The position numbers and the translations under genes were made by a program. This document shows, piece after piece, positions 1 through 8,804 of a DNA stretch of 64,000 bases; within the stretch, counting starts at the first letter, position 1; each line of letters opens with the position of its first letter. The stretch lies in assembly GCF_001542905.1 (NCBI RefSeq), contig NZ_LOAJ01000001.1:1612001-1676000 (forward strand), read 5' to 3'. Below the pieces are notes generated by a model. The model was not told the origin of the DNA. It was given only the letters and a program-made list of their open reading frames with translations, and ran no database searches. This stretch comes from Halorubrum aethiopicum. Its GTDB lineage: Archaea > Halobacteriota > Halobacteria > Halobacteriales > Haloferacaceae.

Positions 1-44
1 ACGCCGACGGTGTCCGAAGACAGGATCTCGACGGACCTCCGACC

Positions 45-2549
45 CTACCGTCCCCCGCGCTCCGCCTCGCTCTCCTCCCGAAGCGTCGCCTCCAGCCCGA
101 GCCCGACGCGGGAGCCGTAGCGGTCCCAGACGACCACCAAGGAAGGAACCAACACGATCGAACAGAGGTACGCGTAGAGCACGCCGAGCGCGAGCAGCGC
201 GCCGAACTCCTGGATCAGCGGGATCACGGCGAGCCAGAGCACGCCGAGGCCGGTGACGGTCGTGAGCATGCTCCCGGTGAGCGCGCCGCCGGTGCCGCCG
301 ATGGTGACGTCGAGCGCCTCCTGAAGCGGCTCGCCGGCCTTGTACTCGTCGACGAACCGGTGGACGAAGTGGACGGTGTAATCCACCCCGAGCCCGATGG
401 ACACGGAGAGGATGGGCGCGTTGATCGGCGTCAGCGGGATGTCGAGCAGCCACATCGATCCCGCCAGGAGTCCGACGGTCGCGAGCACGGGGACGAGGTT
501 GAGAACGCCGTACACCGCCTTCCCCTCCAAGTACCGGTAGGATAACATGAGGAACGCCGCCGTGAAGACGAACGCCGCGATCAGGCTCCGGACGGCCGAC
601 TCGAGGAGCAGATCGATCACGGCCTCGTTGACGACGAGGGTCCCGGTCGCGACCGCGTTCAGCGGCGTCCGCTCGGCGAGCGCCCGCGCGTCCGCGACCG
701 CCTGGGCGCTCTCGACGCCCGGCCGGATCGTGTAGTCGATGCGGGCGCTGCCGCGGTCGGCGGCGATGTAGCCGCGCGCTCGCTCCTCCGCGGAGGAGTC
801 GAGCAGCGCGTCGTACACCTCGTCGACGTTGCGGTCGGGGACGCCCGTGCCGAGGCGGTCGTTCCGCTGGACGAGCCGGCGGAACTCGGGGTCGCTCTCG
901 GCACGGTCCTCGATCACGGTGACGATGCTGGTGCTCTGTGCGCGACGCCGGTCGGTCGTCGCGAACGTCTCCGGCGGGTTCCGCGTGGTCCGGTCGATGA
1001 GCTCGAGCGAGTCGTCGTCGCGGACCGACTGGTCGATATACAGCGTCACCGACCCGACGAAGTCCTGGTCGAACTCCTCCTCGAAGAGGGTGAGCACGTC
1101 GAGGAACGTGTACTCGGTCGGCGCGAGCGGCTCCGGAAGCTGGCTGTACGTCTCCAGCCGATCCTCGTCCGGGAAGAACGCCTCCTCGGAGAACTCGGTG
1201 TCGACGCCCGTCCCGTACGCACCGCCGAGCGCCCCGCCGAGGAGCACGACGACCACGACGGCGATCGGCGCGACCCGCGAGAGGTCGACGCCGACGTGGA
1301 GGACGCGCCCGAGCCGCGACCCGCCAGTCCCGAGCGGCGTCGACCCGAACTCGGGGACCGGCAGCCGCTCGCGCCACCGGTCGACGAGCACCTTCGCCGC
1401 GGGGAGGTAGACGCCGAAGACCACCAGGGTGAACACCATCCCCACGGCGGCGACGATCCCGAAGTCCCGGTTCGGGTCGAACGGGCTCACGACGTTGGCG
1501 ATCAGGCTGACCACGGTCGTGATCGTCACGAGCAGGAACGCGATGAACAGCTGGTCGGTCGTCGTCCGCATCGAGTCGCCGATCCCGCCGCCCGCCAGCC
1601 GCTCCTCGCGGTACCGGTTGATGATGTGGATCCCGAAGTCGATCCCGACCGCGACGAGGAGCGGGAAGACGGTGACGAGCGAGTCCGAGAAGGGAATGCC
1701 GGCGTACCCCATGAACCCGAATGTCCACAGCACCGACATCCCGAGCGCGGAGAGCCCGAGCAGCATGTCGATCGGGTCGCGGTAGGCGAAGAGCAGGAAA
1801 AAGAGGATGAACAGGACCGCCGCGGGGAAGACGATGACCGCGGTGTCAGTCAAGAGCGCGTTGATCTCGCTCTGAAGGATCCCGTCGCCGAACAGGATCG
1901 CGTTCTCGCCGGCCTCCATGCCCGGCACCGAGTCGACGACCTCGACGCTCCGGACCTGGAGCGTCTCGACCCGCGCGGTCGTCGCCGCGTCGGGCACGTC
2001 GTAGGTGACGCCGACGATCGCGCTGTCGGCCTGCTGTGCGGTCGGATTGTAGTCCGTCGACACCTGCGCGGCCACCGCGCCGGACTCGTCGGCCGCCGCG
2101 ATCGCGGCGGCGAGCTCGGTCGGCGTCGCCGCCGCGACCGCGTCGCGCTGTTCGCCGGGCGTCTCGGCCGACGAGTCGAGCCGGCGGGCGATCGCGTTCG
2201 CGTGGCTCGTCGTCGACGCGACCCGGAGCGTCGAACGCGACTCGAGTCGCTCCTGCGTCTCGAGGATCCGCACGAGCGCGTCCCGCGAGAGGACGTTGTC
2301 CCCGGTGACGATGACCTGCGCGGCGGTGGCCGAGCCGCCGATCGAGGACTCGAACTCCTCGTCGATCTCGTCGAGCGCCTGCTGGGCCGGGATGTCCTGG
2401 GTGAACTGGTCGGCCCCCGCCGACGTCGAGATGGCCGTGACGCCGCCGAACGCGACGACGCTCACGAGCAGGAACGCGACGACGACGGCGACCGGCCGAC
2501 CGGTGGCGAGCTCGTCGATGCGCTCGACGACCCGATCGGCGGCGGTCAC
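45..2549 (-). CDS. RND/MMPL-family exporter
   Basis: An 834-residue membrane transporter of the RND superfamily (archaeal MMPL-like exporters), probably driven by an ion gradient. The sequence shows the internal duplication typical of the family: an N-terminal membrane segment near residues 20-40, a large extracellular loop, a block of membrane segments, then a second loop and membrane block. Each half carries a charged motif inside a membrane helix, GIDFGIHIINRYREE in the first and GVDYTVHFVHRFVDEY in the second. The start used is a GTG reading M-T-A-A-D-R; no better start is visible upstream. It lies 111 bases downstream of the CARDB-rich secreted protein gene on the same strand, an association common in haloarchaea, so the two probably form one export or envelope module. 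The substrate is unknown. Confidence 0.88.
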   Translation of the reverse strand: MTAADRVVERIDELATGRPVAVVVAFLLVSVVAFGGVTAISTSAGADQFTQDIPAQQALDEIDEEFESSIGGSATAAQVIVTGDNVLSRDALVRILETQERLESRSTLRVASTTSHANAIARRLDSSAETPGEQRDAVAAATPTELAAAIAAADESGAVAAQVSTDYNPTAQQADSAIVGVTYDVPDAATTARVETLQVRSVEVVDSVPGMEAGENAILFGDGILQSEINALLTDTAVIVFPAAVLFILFFLLFAYRDPIDMLLGLSALGMSVLWTFGFMGYAGIPFSDSLVTVFPLLVAVGIDFGIHIINRYREERLAGGGIGDSMRTTTDQLFIAFLLVTITTVVSLIANVVSPFDPNRDFGIVAAVGMVFTLVVFGVYLPAAKVLVDRWRERLPVPEFGSTPLGTGGSRLGRVLHVGVDLSRVAPIAVVVVVLLGGALGGAYGTGVDTEFSEEAFFPDEDRLETYSQLPEPLAPTEYTFLDVLTLFEEEFDQDFVGSVTLYIDQSVRDDDSLELIDRTTRNPPETFATTDRRRAQSTSIVTVIEDRAESDPEFRRLVQRNDRLGTGVPDRNVDEVYDALLDSSAEERARGYIAADRGSARIDYTIRPGVESAQAVADARALAERTPLNAVATGTLVVNEAVIDLLLESAVRSLIAAFVFTAAFLMLSYRYLEGKAVYGVLNLVPVLATVGLLAGSMWLLDIPLTPINAPILSVSIGLGVDYTVHFVHRFVDEYKAGEPLQEALDVTIGGTGGALTGSMLTTVTGLGVLWLAVIPLIQEFGALLALGVLYAYLCSIVLVPSLVVVWDRYGSRVGLGLEATLREESEAERGGR

Positions 2550-2660
2550 CGCCGCCCCCGCGAGCGCCGTGCGACGCGCCTCGCTCGCGGCCGCGGCGGC
2601 CGGCGCGGTCGCGGCGACCGCCTCCGCCGGGATCGACGCGGGTCGGGTCCCGTCATCGGG

Positions 2661-4697
2661 TCACTGTCGCCCGCGGTACCAGACCGCCCCGCCGACGAGC
2701 CCGGCGAGGACGAGGATCCCGAGAACGATCGTGCCGATCGAGGGACCGCCCCCGCCGTCGTCGACGGGCTCGGTCACCTCGAGCGGGTACTGAGTCACGT
2801 CCGAGATCCGGTCGTTCCCCTGCTCGTCGTCGTACCGGAAGTCCAACTCGATCGGGTACGTCCTGGCGCCCGCGCTCCCCGACGCGGAGACCTCGAACCA
2901 GATCTCCCTCGACTCGCCGGGCTCGAGCTCGTCGACGAACGCCTCGTCCGTCACGGGTGAGATCGGATCGTCGGCGTACAGCCCGGCGTTGATCGACGAG
3001 AGCGTCTCGGGGCGTTGGTTGGTGATCTCGAAGGTGATCCGCCGCGTCTCGCCGGCCGGCACGACCGGGTCGTCGGCCTCGATCGCGAACTCCGGCTGCC
3101 GCGGGGCGACCTCGATCCGCGCGGTCGACTCGTCGGTCAGCGTCGCGTCGTCGCCCATGTACTCCACGGTGAACCGAACCTGTCGAGGGCCCGGATCGGC
3201 CTGTCCGCTCACGTCGGCGTCGAACGAGAACGCCGTCGAGTCGCCGGGCTCGAGGTCGGGGAGCGCGTACCGGCTCTCGCCGAGCGTCACCCGCGTGCTC
3301 TGCGGCTCGGCCACCAGCACCGCCTCGTCGACGGTCCGCGGTCCGTCGTTCGTGAGCATCCCGTCTATCGATCCCGAGTACCCCACCTCCAGGGTCGAGT
3401 CGACGCCGTCGACCGCGAACGACTGGCCGGGCCCCACCTCGATCCGCGCGGTCGACTCGTCGGTCGCGACGCGGTCGCCGCTCCCGTGTTCGACGGTGAA
3501 CCGGAACTGTCGCGGGCCGGCGTCGGCCTCCGGAGTCACGTCGGCGTCGAGCGAGAACGCCGTCGACTCGCCGGGCTCGAGGTCGGGGAGCGCGTACCGG
3601 CTCTCGGGGAACGTCACGCCGGGGCTCGTGGACTCGGCGACGAGCACGGCGTCGTCGACGGCCAGCGGGCCGTCGTTTTCGACCGTCCCGGTGACGTTGC
3701 CCGAGTGGCCCACCTCCAAGCTGCCGTCGACCCCGTCGACGGCGAACCGCTGTTCGGGCGTCGGCGTCACCCCGACCCGCGAGGACGGCGAGGTGACCTC
3801 CGCCCCGTCGCCGTCGCGGTACTCGACGCTCGAGCGCAACACGTAGGTCCCGCCGGCGAAGTCGGGCGCGACCGAGGAGTCGAACGTCACGGTTCGGTTC
3901 TCGCCGGGAGCCCAGTCGCCGACGAACACGTCCGGCGGACCGTTCGCGCCCACGGTGACGCCGCTGCCCGAGACGCTCCCCGTGACGATCGCGTCGCGGG
4001 CGGTCTCGTCGCCGACGTTCCGCAGCGTGGCGTTCACCTCGCCGGTCCCGCCCACCTGCGCGTCGGTCTCGGCGTCGACGATGGCGAACCGCGCCCCGTC
4101 GTCGACCACGACGGTGACGTCCAGCTCCTCGCTCCGGGAGGAGTCGTAGTTGGTGCTGCTGTTCGGAACGATGGTCCGCGTGTAGTGGTAGTCGACCGTC
4201 ACGTCGAGCTGGTACTCGCCGTCCGCCGCGTCGTCGGGGACGGCGATCTCGATCGGGACCGAGGTGGGCGTGCCCGGCGGCACGTCGCCGACGGCGATCT
4301 CCTCGCTCGTCACCGCGATCGGGTCGTCGTCGTCCTCGGCCTCCGCCTCGAGCGTGAGGCTCCGCGCGGTCGTCACGCGCGGGTCGACGTCGCTCCCGAT
4401 GGACATCTCGCCGGTGTTGAGGAGGTCGACCTCGATCGTCGTCTCGCCGCCGGTGGGCACCGTCGGCTGGGGGAGGTACGCCTCGAGGTCGGGCTCGCCG
4501 CGGACCTGTCCGAGCTGGTCGACCGCGTCGCCGTCGGCCACGGAGATCGCCTCCGCGGGGGCCGTCGCTGCGGGAGTCGTCGCTGCGGGGGCCGGCGTCG
4601 GCTGCGCGGCGACGCCGCCGAAGCTCCCGACCGCGGCGACGAGGAGCGCGCCCGCGACGACGACCGCGACCGCCGTGCGCCCGCTCGGCGGCGTCAC
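2661..4697 (-). CDS. Secreted, membrane-anchored CARDB/NEW3-repeat protein (COG1361-like)
   Basis: A 678-residue cell-surface protein. An N-terminal hydrophobic signal (about residues 8-32) is followed by several beta-sandwich repeats of the CARDB/NEW3 type and a C-terminal membrane helix (IGTIVLGILVLAGLVGGAVW) ending in a short basic tail. Two neighbouring repeats of about 106 residues are very alike (both contain SRYALPDLEPG and TDESTARIEV), which shows as a DNA-level duplication at roughly 3100-3745. The start is GTG with a strong GGAGGTGA ribosome-binding site just upstream. It overlaps the preceding small ORF by four bases (GTGA) and is followed by the RND exporter, so it is probably an extracytoplasmic partner of that transporter. 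The role as partner is inference from context; no catalytic motif is visible. Confidence 0.85.
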   Translation of the reverse strand: MTPPSGRTAVAVVVAGALLVAAVGSFGGVAAQPTPAPAATTPAATAPAEAISVADGDAVDQLGQVRGEPDLEAYLPQPTVPTGGETTIEVDLLNTGEMSIGSDVDPRVTTARSLTLEAEAEDDDDPIAVTSEEIAVGDVPPGTPTSVPIEIAVPDDAADGEYQLDVTVDYHYTRTIVPNSSTNYDSSRSEELDVTVVVDDGARFAIVDAETDAQVGGTGEVNATLRNVGDETARDAIVTGSVSGSGVTVGANGPPDVFVGDWAPGENRTVTFDSSVAPDFAGGTYVLRSSVEYRDGDGAEVTSPSSRVGVTPTPEQRFAVDGVDGSLEVGHSGNVTGTVENDGPLAVDDAVLVAESTSPGVTFPESRYALPDLEPGESTAFSLDADVTPEADAGPRQFRFTVEHGSGDRVATDESTARIEVGPGQSFAVDGVDSTLEVGYSGSIDGMLTNDGPRTVDEAVLVAEPQSTRVTLGESRYALPDLEPGDSTAFSFDADVSGQADPGPRQVRFTVEYMGDDATLTDESTARIEVAPRQPEFAIEADDPVVPAGETRRITFEITNQRPETLSSINAGLYADDPISPVTDEAFVDELEPGESREIWFEVSASGSAGARTYPIELDFRYDDEQGNDRISDVTQYPLEVTEPVDDGGGGPSIGTIVLGILVLAGLVGGAVWYRGRQ

Positions 4698-4867
4698 CGC
4701 TCACCTCCGTCCTCGGAGCGTCGGGAAGCGGGTGCTCGGAGGGCGGGAACCGGAATGTCGGACGGGACGCGGGGACGGGACGTGAGAACGGCGGCGGAGG
4801 CGGCGGCCGCGAGCGCGACGCCGCGGCCTCGGAGGGACGGCCCTCCGATCGCCGGTGATCGAGTCAT
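4694..4867 (-). CDS. Possible 57-residue leader/membrane peptide
   Basis: A short ORF starting MTRSPAIGG, with a hydrophobic alanine-rich stretch (VALAAAASAAVL) preceded by arginines, like a signal or anchor. Its stop overlaps the GTG start of the CARDB-repeat gene by four bases, so the two would be translationally coupled. A TATA-like CTTATG lies about 25 bases upstream of the ATG, the spacing expected for a leaderless haloarchaeal transcript; a longer GTG start at 4882 would place the start too close to this box. I do not recognise the family, and the peptide could be a non-conserved reading frame in the promoter-proximal leader. Confidence 0.35.
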   Translation of the reverse strand: MTRSPAIGGPSLRGRGVALAAAASAAVLTSRPRVPSDIPVPALRAPASRRSEDGGER

Positions 4868-4901
4868 GGGTTCGTCTCTCACGCCCGTGGCATAAGCGTG
4901 T

Positions 4902-4919
4902 TGAATGAACGTTCAATCA
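4902..4919. promoter_or_regulatory. Probable TetR operator between divergent genes
   Basis: TGAATGAACGTTCAATCA is an 18-bp inverted repeat: the inner ten bases TGAACGTTCA are a perfect palindrome, and the flanking TGA/TCA triplets extend it across one mismatched pair. It lies between the export module (minus strand) and the tetR gene (plus strand), directly next to the tetR TATA-like box GATATATA at about 4925-4932. Such placement suggests autorepression and control of the exporter by the adjacent TetR protein. Binding is inferred from symmetry and position only. Confidence 0.7.
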
Positions 4920-4953
4920 GGAGGGATATATACCTCACTCCGGTACACTCCGC

Positions 4954-5610
4954 ATGGACGACCCGTTCACGGAGCCGGCGGACACGCGCGAGGCCATCCT
5001 CGGCGCGGCCTTCCGCGCGCTCTGTGAACACGGGTACGCGGACCTCACGATAAAGCGGATCGGCGAGGCGTTCGAGAAGAGCCCCTCGCTCGTGTACCAC
5101 CACTACGACGGGAAGGACGACCTGCTGGTCGACCTCCTCGAGTACCTGCTCGACGGCTTCGAGACGGCCGTCTCGGGGGACGCCTTCGACCTCCCGCCGC
5201 GGGCGCGCCTCGACGCCTACGTGGCCGCGATGACCGACCCCGACGACGTCGACGACGAGCACGCCCCCGACGGGCCCTTCCTCGCCGCGATGGTCGAACT
5301 CCGCGCGCAGGCGGCGACCGACGAGGCGTACCGCGAGCACTTCGACCGGAGCGACCGCGTGTTCCGCCGGTTCCTCGAGCGCTCGGTCCGGGAGGCGGCC
5401 GCCGAGTCGACCGCGGGACGGAACTCCGCGCCGGGCGGTCCCGCGGCCGACGTCGAGCCGGCGGCGGTCGCGGAGACGCTCCAGACGCTCGCGACCGGCG
5501 CGATGTTCCGCTGGTCGACGACGACCGACCGCGAGTGGACCGACGCGGTCCGGGAGGAGACGAGCCGGTACCTGTCGCGGACGCTCCCGGCGGTGGACCC
5601 GGAGGCGTAG
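4954..5610 (+). CDS. TetR/AcrR-family transcriptional regulator
   Basis: A 218-residue regulator with the TetR helix-turn-helix at about residues 10-57 (REAILGAAFRALCEHGYADL, then SLVYHHYDGKDDLL) and a divergent C-terminal ligand-binding domain. The ATG lies about 25 bases after a TATATA box, which implies a leaderless mRNA. It is divergent from the RND exporter module, with a palindromic operator in between, so it probably represses that module and itself and releases DNA on binding an unknown small molecule. The C-terminus (about residues 145-165) has a low-complexity loop. Confidence 0.88.
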   Translation: MDDPFTEPADTREAILGAAFRALCEHGYADLTIKRIGEAFEKSPSLVYHHYDGKDDLLVDLLEYLLDGFETAVSGDAFDLPPRARLDAYVAAMTDPDDVDDEHAPDGPFLAAMVELRAQAATDEAYREHFDRSDRVFRRFLERSVREAAAESTAGRNSAPGGPAADVEPAAVAETLQTLATGAMFRWSTTTDREWTDAVREETSRYLSRTLPAVDPEA

Positions 5611-5645
5611 TCCGATCGCGACGCGGGCGGCGTGGAACCGACTCG

Positions 5646-6347
5646 CTACCGCTCGGTGACGCCGTTCGCGTCCATTCTGCTGACCTCCTCCTCGAGCCAC
5701 TCGCGGATCCACTGGACGCGTTTGATCCGCTGGTGGGCGATGCTCTCCGCGGTGTCGGAGACGACGCGGTCGGTGTGGTCGCGGCCGCGCTCGAGCACCC
5801 GGTCGACCATCTTCGCCGCGTCCATGTGGGTGCGGGACTCGTAGCCCATCCGCAACAGCATCAACACGGCCCCGTTCGCGCCGACCTTGTCGAGCACGTC
5901 GGCCTCGATCAGACATCGGCTCTCCAGCGGCACGTCGGCCAGGTCGCCGGTGTAGGAGTGGTCGACGATCGCTCCGCACACCTCCTCGATGAACGACTCC
6001 GGGTAGTTGCCGCGGCTCTGGAGGTACTCGCGGGCGACGCGCGCGCCGGCCTCGGCGTGGACGTCCTGGTCGACCTCGAGTTTGGCCACGTCGTGGAACG
6101 CCGCCGCCACGCGGACCACGTCGACGTCCGCGCCCTCGGCGTCGGCGATCTCCTCCGCGAGGTCGACCACGTTGAGGATGTGGTTGAAGCGGTACTCCGC
6201 CGAGTGCCAGGGGTACCACCGCATCCGGCCGCCGTCCTCCTCGCTCTCGACGCTGGCCGCGAGGTAGTCCCGCACGAACCGTTTCATCTCCTCGAAGTCC
6301 TCGTCGTCCACCTCCGTTTCCTTAATCTCGACGCCCACGGAGACCAC
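5646..6347 (-). CDS. HD-domain metal-dependent phosphohydrolase
   Basis: A 233-residue protein of the HD superfamily. Visible metal ligands are the first His in RFNHILNVV, the HD doublet in AAAFHDVAKLE, and later His/Asp residues in DVHAEAGARVAREYL and GAIVDHSYTGD. Such proteins hydrolyse nucleotides or other phosphoesters in the cytoplasm; the substrate cannot be read from sequence. The start is GTG; a second GTG three codons downstream, with GAGGTGG just before it, is an alternative. It lies downstream of the TFS gene on the same strand, with about 114 bases between them that contain a short inverted repeat (AACGGA/TCCGTT at about 6379-6397). Confidence 0.85.
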   Translation of the reverse strand: MVSVGVEIKETEVDDEDFEEMKRFVRDYLAASVESEEDGGRMRWYPWHSAEYRFNHILNVVDLAEEIADAEGADVDVVRVAAAFHDVAKLEVDQDVHAEAGARVAREYLQSRGNYPESFIEEVCGAIVDHSYTGDLADVPLESRCLIEADVLDKVGANGAVLMLLRMGYESRTHMDAAKMVDRVLERGRDHTDRVVSDTAESIAHQRIKRVQWIREWLEEEVSRMDANGVTER

Positions 6348-6461
6348 CTCGGGCGAAAAACTCGTGATTCATTGACCTAACGGAGGGGCGTTCCGTTCTT
6401 AGTCGTTACGACGAGGGGCTGAGAGCGCGGGTCGACTCCGCGCCCGGTGACGCGGGACGGT

Positions 6462-6785
6462 TCAGTGGTCGTCCTCGCGCCACTTGTGTTCACACTCGGT
6501 ACAGACGAAGAATCGGGTCTCGGACTCGTCGGCGGAGCGGATCTGCTGCATGTACCAGTACGCGCGGTCGTTGCCGCACTCGGGGCAGTGTGCCGTCGTC
6601 TCCGGGAGCCCCTTGTCCTCGGCGTCGCTGACGTCGACGATCTCCGACTCCTCCTGTGACTGCGTCGTCCAGGCGTCCTCGTCGTCCTCGTCGCGGCCGA
6701 CCTCGTAGCCGCAGGCGTCACAGACCCAGTGATCCTCGCCCTCGCCCGACTTCATCATCGAGCCGCACTCGTCGCAGAACTTCAT
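6462..6785 (-). CDS. tfs: Transcription factor S (TFS), RNA polymerase cleavage factor
   Basis: A 107-residue archaeal homologue of TFIIS and RPB9/RPA12. An N-terminal zinc ribbon (CDECGSMM and CDACGYE) is joined by an acidic linker to a C-terminal zinc ribbon (CPECGNDRAYWYMQQIRSAD, then FFVCTECEHKW). The acidic hairpin residues in RSADE are those that enter the polymerase active site to stimulate RNA cleavage in backtracked complexes. The length and spacing fit the family. The gene is monocistronic or leads a pair with the downstream HD-domain gene. Confidence 0.95.
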   Translation of the reverse strand: MKFCDECGSMMKSGEGEDHWVCDACGYEVGRDEDDEDAWTTQSQEESEIVDVSDAEDKGLPETTAHCPECGNDRAYWYMQQIRSADESETRFFVCTECEHKWREDDH

Positions 6786-6883
6786 GTACGAACCAACGAG
6801 AGGTCACACACATAAGCGGCGGGATCCCGCGGTCGCGCCCGCGGGAACTTCGAGTACCTCGCGGTCGGAGTCGGCGACGGATC

Positions 6884-7732
6884 TCACGCGACGTGGTCGG
6901 CGAGGGCGAACCGGATCCGCTCTTCCCCGCTCCCCTTCGTCTCGCGGCCGGTGACGACGACCTCGCCGATCTCGCCGGTGGACCCGACGTGCGTCCCCGC
7001 ACAGGCCGTCCGGTCGTACGGGTCGGCGTCGTCGCTGGCCGCGTCGGCGACGTCTCCGGCCGCCGCGTCGGCCCCGCCGATCTCGACGATCCGCAACTCG
7101 GTTATCGAGTCCGGAAGCAGGTCGATCCGCGTCCGATCGGTGTCGAGCGTCGCCTCCGCGTCCTCGCGGGCCATCGTGTAGCTCGTGACGGGGCGGTCGT
7201 CGTCGACGAGTTCGTTGAGCCGCGCCTCGATCCGGTCGAGGTCGTCGGCCTCGAACCGGTCGTACGCCGCGTCGAGATGGGCGCGGTCGGCGTACAGCTG
7301 GTTCCCGGTCGTGCGCGCGCCGTACTCCTCTAAGAGGAGCGCCGACAGCAGGTGCTGTGCGGTGTGGTACCGCGCGTGCGCCCGGCGGCGGTCCCAGTCT
7401 ATCTCGCCGATCACGGCGGTTCCGGGTTCGGGGAGGTCGCTCGGCGTCGCGGGACCGTCGCCGTCGGCGTTCCCGTCGACGGGTTCGAGCGTGTGGTAGA
7501 TCGCGTCGGACTTCTCGACGTCGACGACCCGGAAGCGGCGGTCGGGGTCGTCGGCGACGCGGAGCGTCCCGGTGTCGTGCGGCTGGCCGCCGCCGGTCGG
7601 GTAGAAGTGGGTTCCGTCGAGGACGACTCGGTCCTCGAGGGTTCGCTCGACGGTCGCCTCGAACCGCCGGACCGTGTCGTCGGCGAGGTAGCGTTGCTCG
7701 GTCACGTGCGCCGAGAGCGGTCGAGCGACCAT
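6884..7732 (-). CDS. alaX: Alanyl-tRNA editing protein AlaX
   Basis: A 282-residue free-standing editing enzyme related to the editing domain of alanyl-tRNA synthetase. It removes wrongly attached serine or glycine from tRNA-Ala. The zinc-binding motifs are clear: HTAQH in the middle and CAGTH near residue 240. The N-terminal part shows the beta-barrel segment with FYPTGGGQPHDTG, typical of AlaX forms longer than the minimal type. The ATG lies in a MVARPL start; the TATA-like motif upstream is weak. It has no obvious operon partner; the next gene on the plus strand is divergent. Confidence 0.93.
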   Translation of the reverse strand: MVARPLSAHVTEQRYLADDTVRRFEATVERTLEDRVVLDGTHFYPTGGGQPHDTGTLRVADDPDRRFRVVDVEKSDAIYHTLEPVDGNADGDGPATPSDLPEPGTAVIGEIDWDRRRAHARYHTAQHLLSALLLEEYGARTTGNQLYADRAHLDAAYDRFEADDLDRIEARLNELVDDDRPVTSYTMAREDAEATLDTDRTRIDLLPDSITELRIVEIGGADAAAGDVADAASDDADPYDRTACAGTHVGSTGEIGEVVVTGRETKGSGEERIRFALADHVA

Positions 7733-7802
7733 AAACCGATCCCCCGGCCTCCCGGCTCACGGCCCCGTTCGTTTACGTGCGTTCCGGCCGAACGGGGTCG
7801 GT

Positions 7803-8314
7803 ATGGACCCGCCGGTCGTCCCCGCCGACCGCCTCGACGGCTGGCGGCGCGTCGACGAGACGACCGACCGCCCGTTCGCCGCCGGTCCCGTGTCGGTGAC
7901 CGCGAGCACGGTCCGGTACGAGCGCGACGACCGCCCGGAGCCGCGCCCCTTCTTCTTCGCGAGTCGCCTCCGGATCCGTCCCGAGACGTCCCCGAACGCC
8001 GCGCTCACTCGACTCGTCGAGAACCGGGCCAGGGCGGGCTTTCGCGACCGGCTCGCCGAGCGCGACATCGAGGCGGTCGAGCCCCGCGGGGAGCGGTCGC
8101 TGGCGGTCGACGACCCCGACGCCGCCGAGGCGACGCTCGTCACCTTCCGCGGCCGCTGCGCGCTCGACGGGGGACGGTCCCGGTCGAGGCGCTGCTCGCG
8201 GTGTGGGAGGCCGGGCCGTACCTGCTCGCGGGCGGCGCGTACCGGCTCGACGCGGACGCGAACGACGCGAGACGGGATCTCTTGGGGCTCGTGCGTGCGG
8301 TGCGTCCCGACTGA
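7803..8314 (+). pseudogene. Frameshifted uncharacterised haloarchaeal protein gene
   Basis: The first 124 codons (MDPPVVPADRLDGWRRV and on) read with normal haloarchaeal codon use in one frame up to LVTFRGRCALDGG. From about 8169 the coding character continues in another frame as TVPVEALLAVWEAGPYLL to the stop at 8312-8314. The switch falls in a run of five G at 8169-8173; a sixth G would restore one 171-residue reading frame. No function is recognisable. The indel could be a true disruption or a homopolymer sequencing error, so the product may be intact in the cell. Confidence 0.65.
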
Positions 8315-8319
8315 CGGCC

Positions 8320-8619
8320 TCACTCGCCCTCGAGGGGCTCCCCGCGGCGGTCGATACGCGTCGCCGGCAGCCCGGCGCGCTCGGCATGCTCGCGGACCGC
8401 CGCCTCGTCCTCGGCGCGGTAGTGACAGAACGTCCCGGTCACCTCGCCGTCCTCGTTGGTCATGACCTCGGAGTCGACCCACTCGATGCCGACGCCCTCC
8501 TCGCGGAGCTGCTCAAGGGCGTCGCCGGACGCGTCGCCGGCGGCGGCCAGCTCCTCCTCGGTGATCGGCTCTCCCAGTTCGCGCAGGATCAGGAAGTCCT
8601 CCAGCGGCTCGTCGGACAT
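8320..8619 (-). CDS. DUF4242-like (SCO4226-type) small protein
   Basis: A 99-residue cytoplasmic protein. The pattern of an N-terminal strand (DFLILRELG), a helix, and a second ferredoxin-like half (CHYRAEDEAAVREHAERAGL) resembles the DUF4242 / nickel-binding SCO4226 family, a dimeric alpha-beta barrel fold. The ATG at 8619 was preferred to longer starts because the upstream sequence is arginine-rich and non-coding in character. A TTTATTTT box lies about 33 bases upstream. The family assignment is moderate and the metal binding is inference from the family. Confidence 0.7.
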   Translation of the reverse strand: MSDEPLEDFLILRELGEPITEEELAAAGDASGDALEQLREEGVGIEWVDSEVMTNEDGEVTGTFCHYRAEDEAAVREHAERAGLPATRIDRRGEPLEGE

Positions 8620-8804
8620 GGCGCGTCGGAACGTTCTCGAACCGACGAAAATAAACCCACCGCCGGACCGGAAACGGCGAGCCGGTGACGGCAGACCAGC
8701 CGACTGCGGGCCGGTAATCGCGGATCGACGGCGGACCGGCGACCGCGGACCGACGGCGGGGCGGCCGTCGCTCGACGACGACGCGTCGAAGCCGACGTCC
8801 GGTC

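Noticed and set aside
1296-2960. Long plus-strand open frame (554 codons) opposite the RND exporter
   Set aside because: It is the antisense shadow of a GC-rich gene: composition is Arg/Pro/Asp-rich without any domain, and it runs over the ends of two real genes.
6379-6397. Intrinsic terminator after TFS (inverted repeat AACGGA/TCCGTT)
   Set aside because: The stem is short and there is no U-rich tract next to it; archaeal terminators depend on U-tracts, so the call is not supported.
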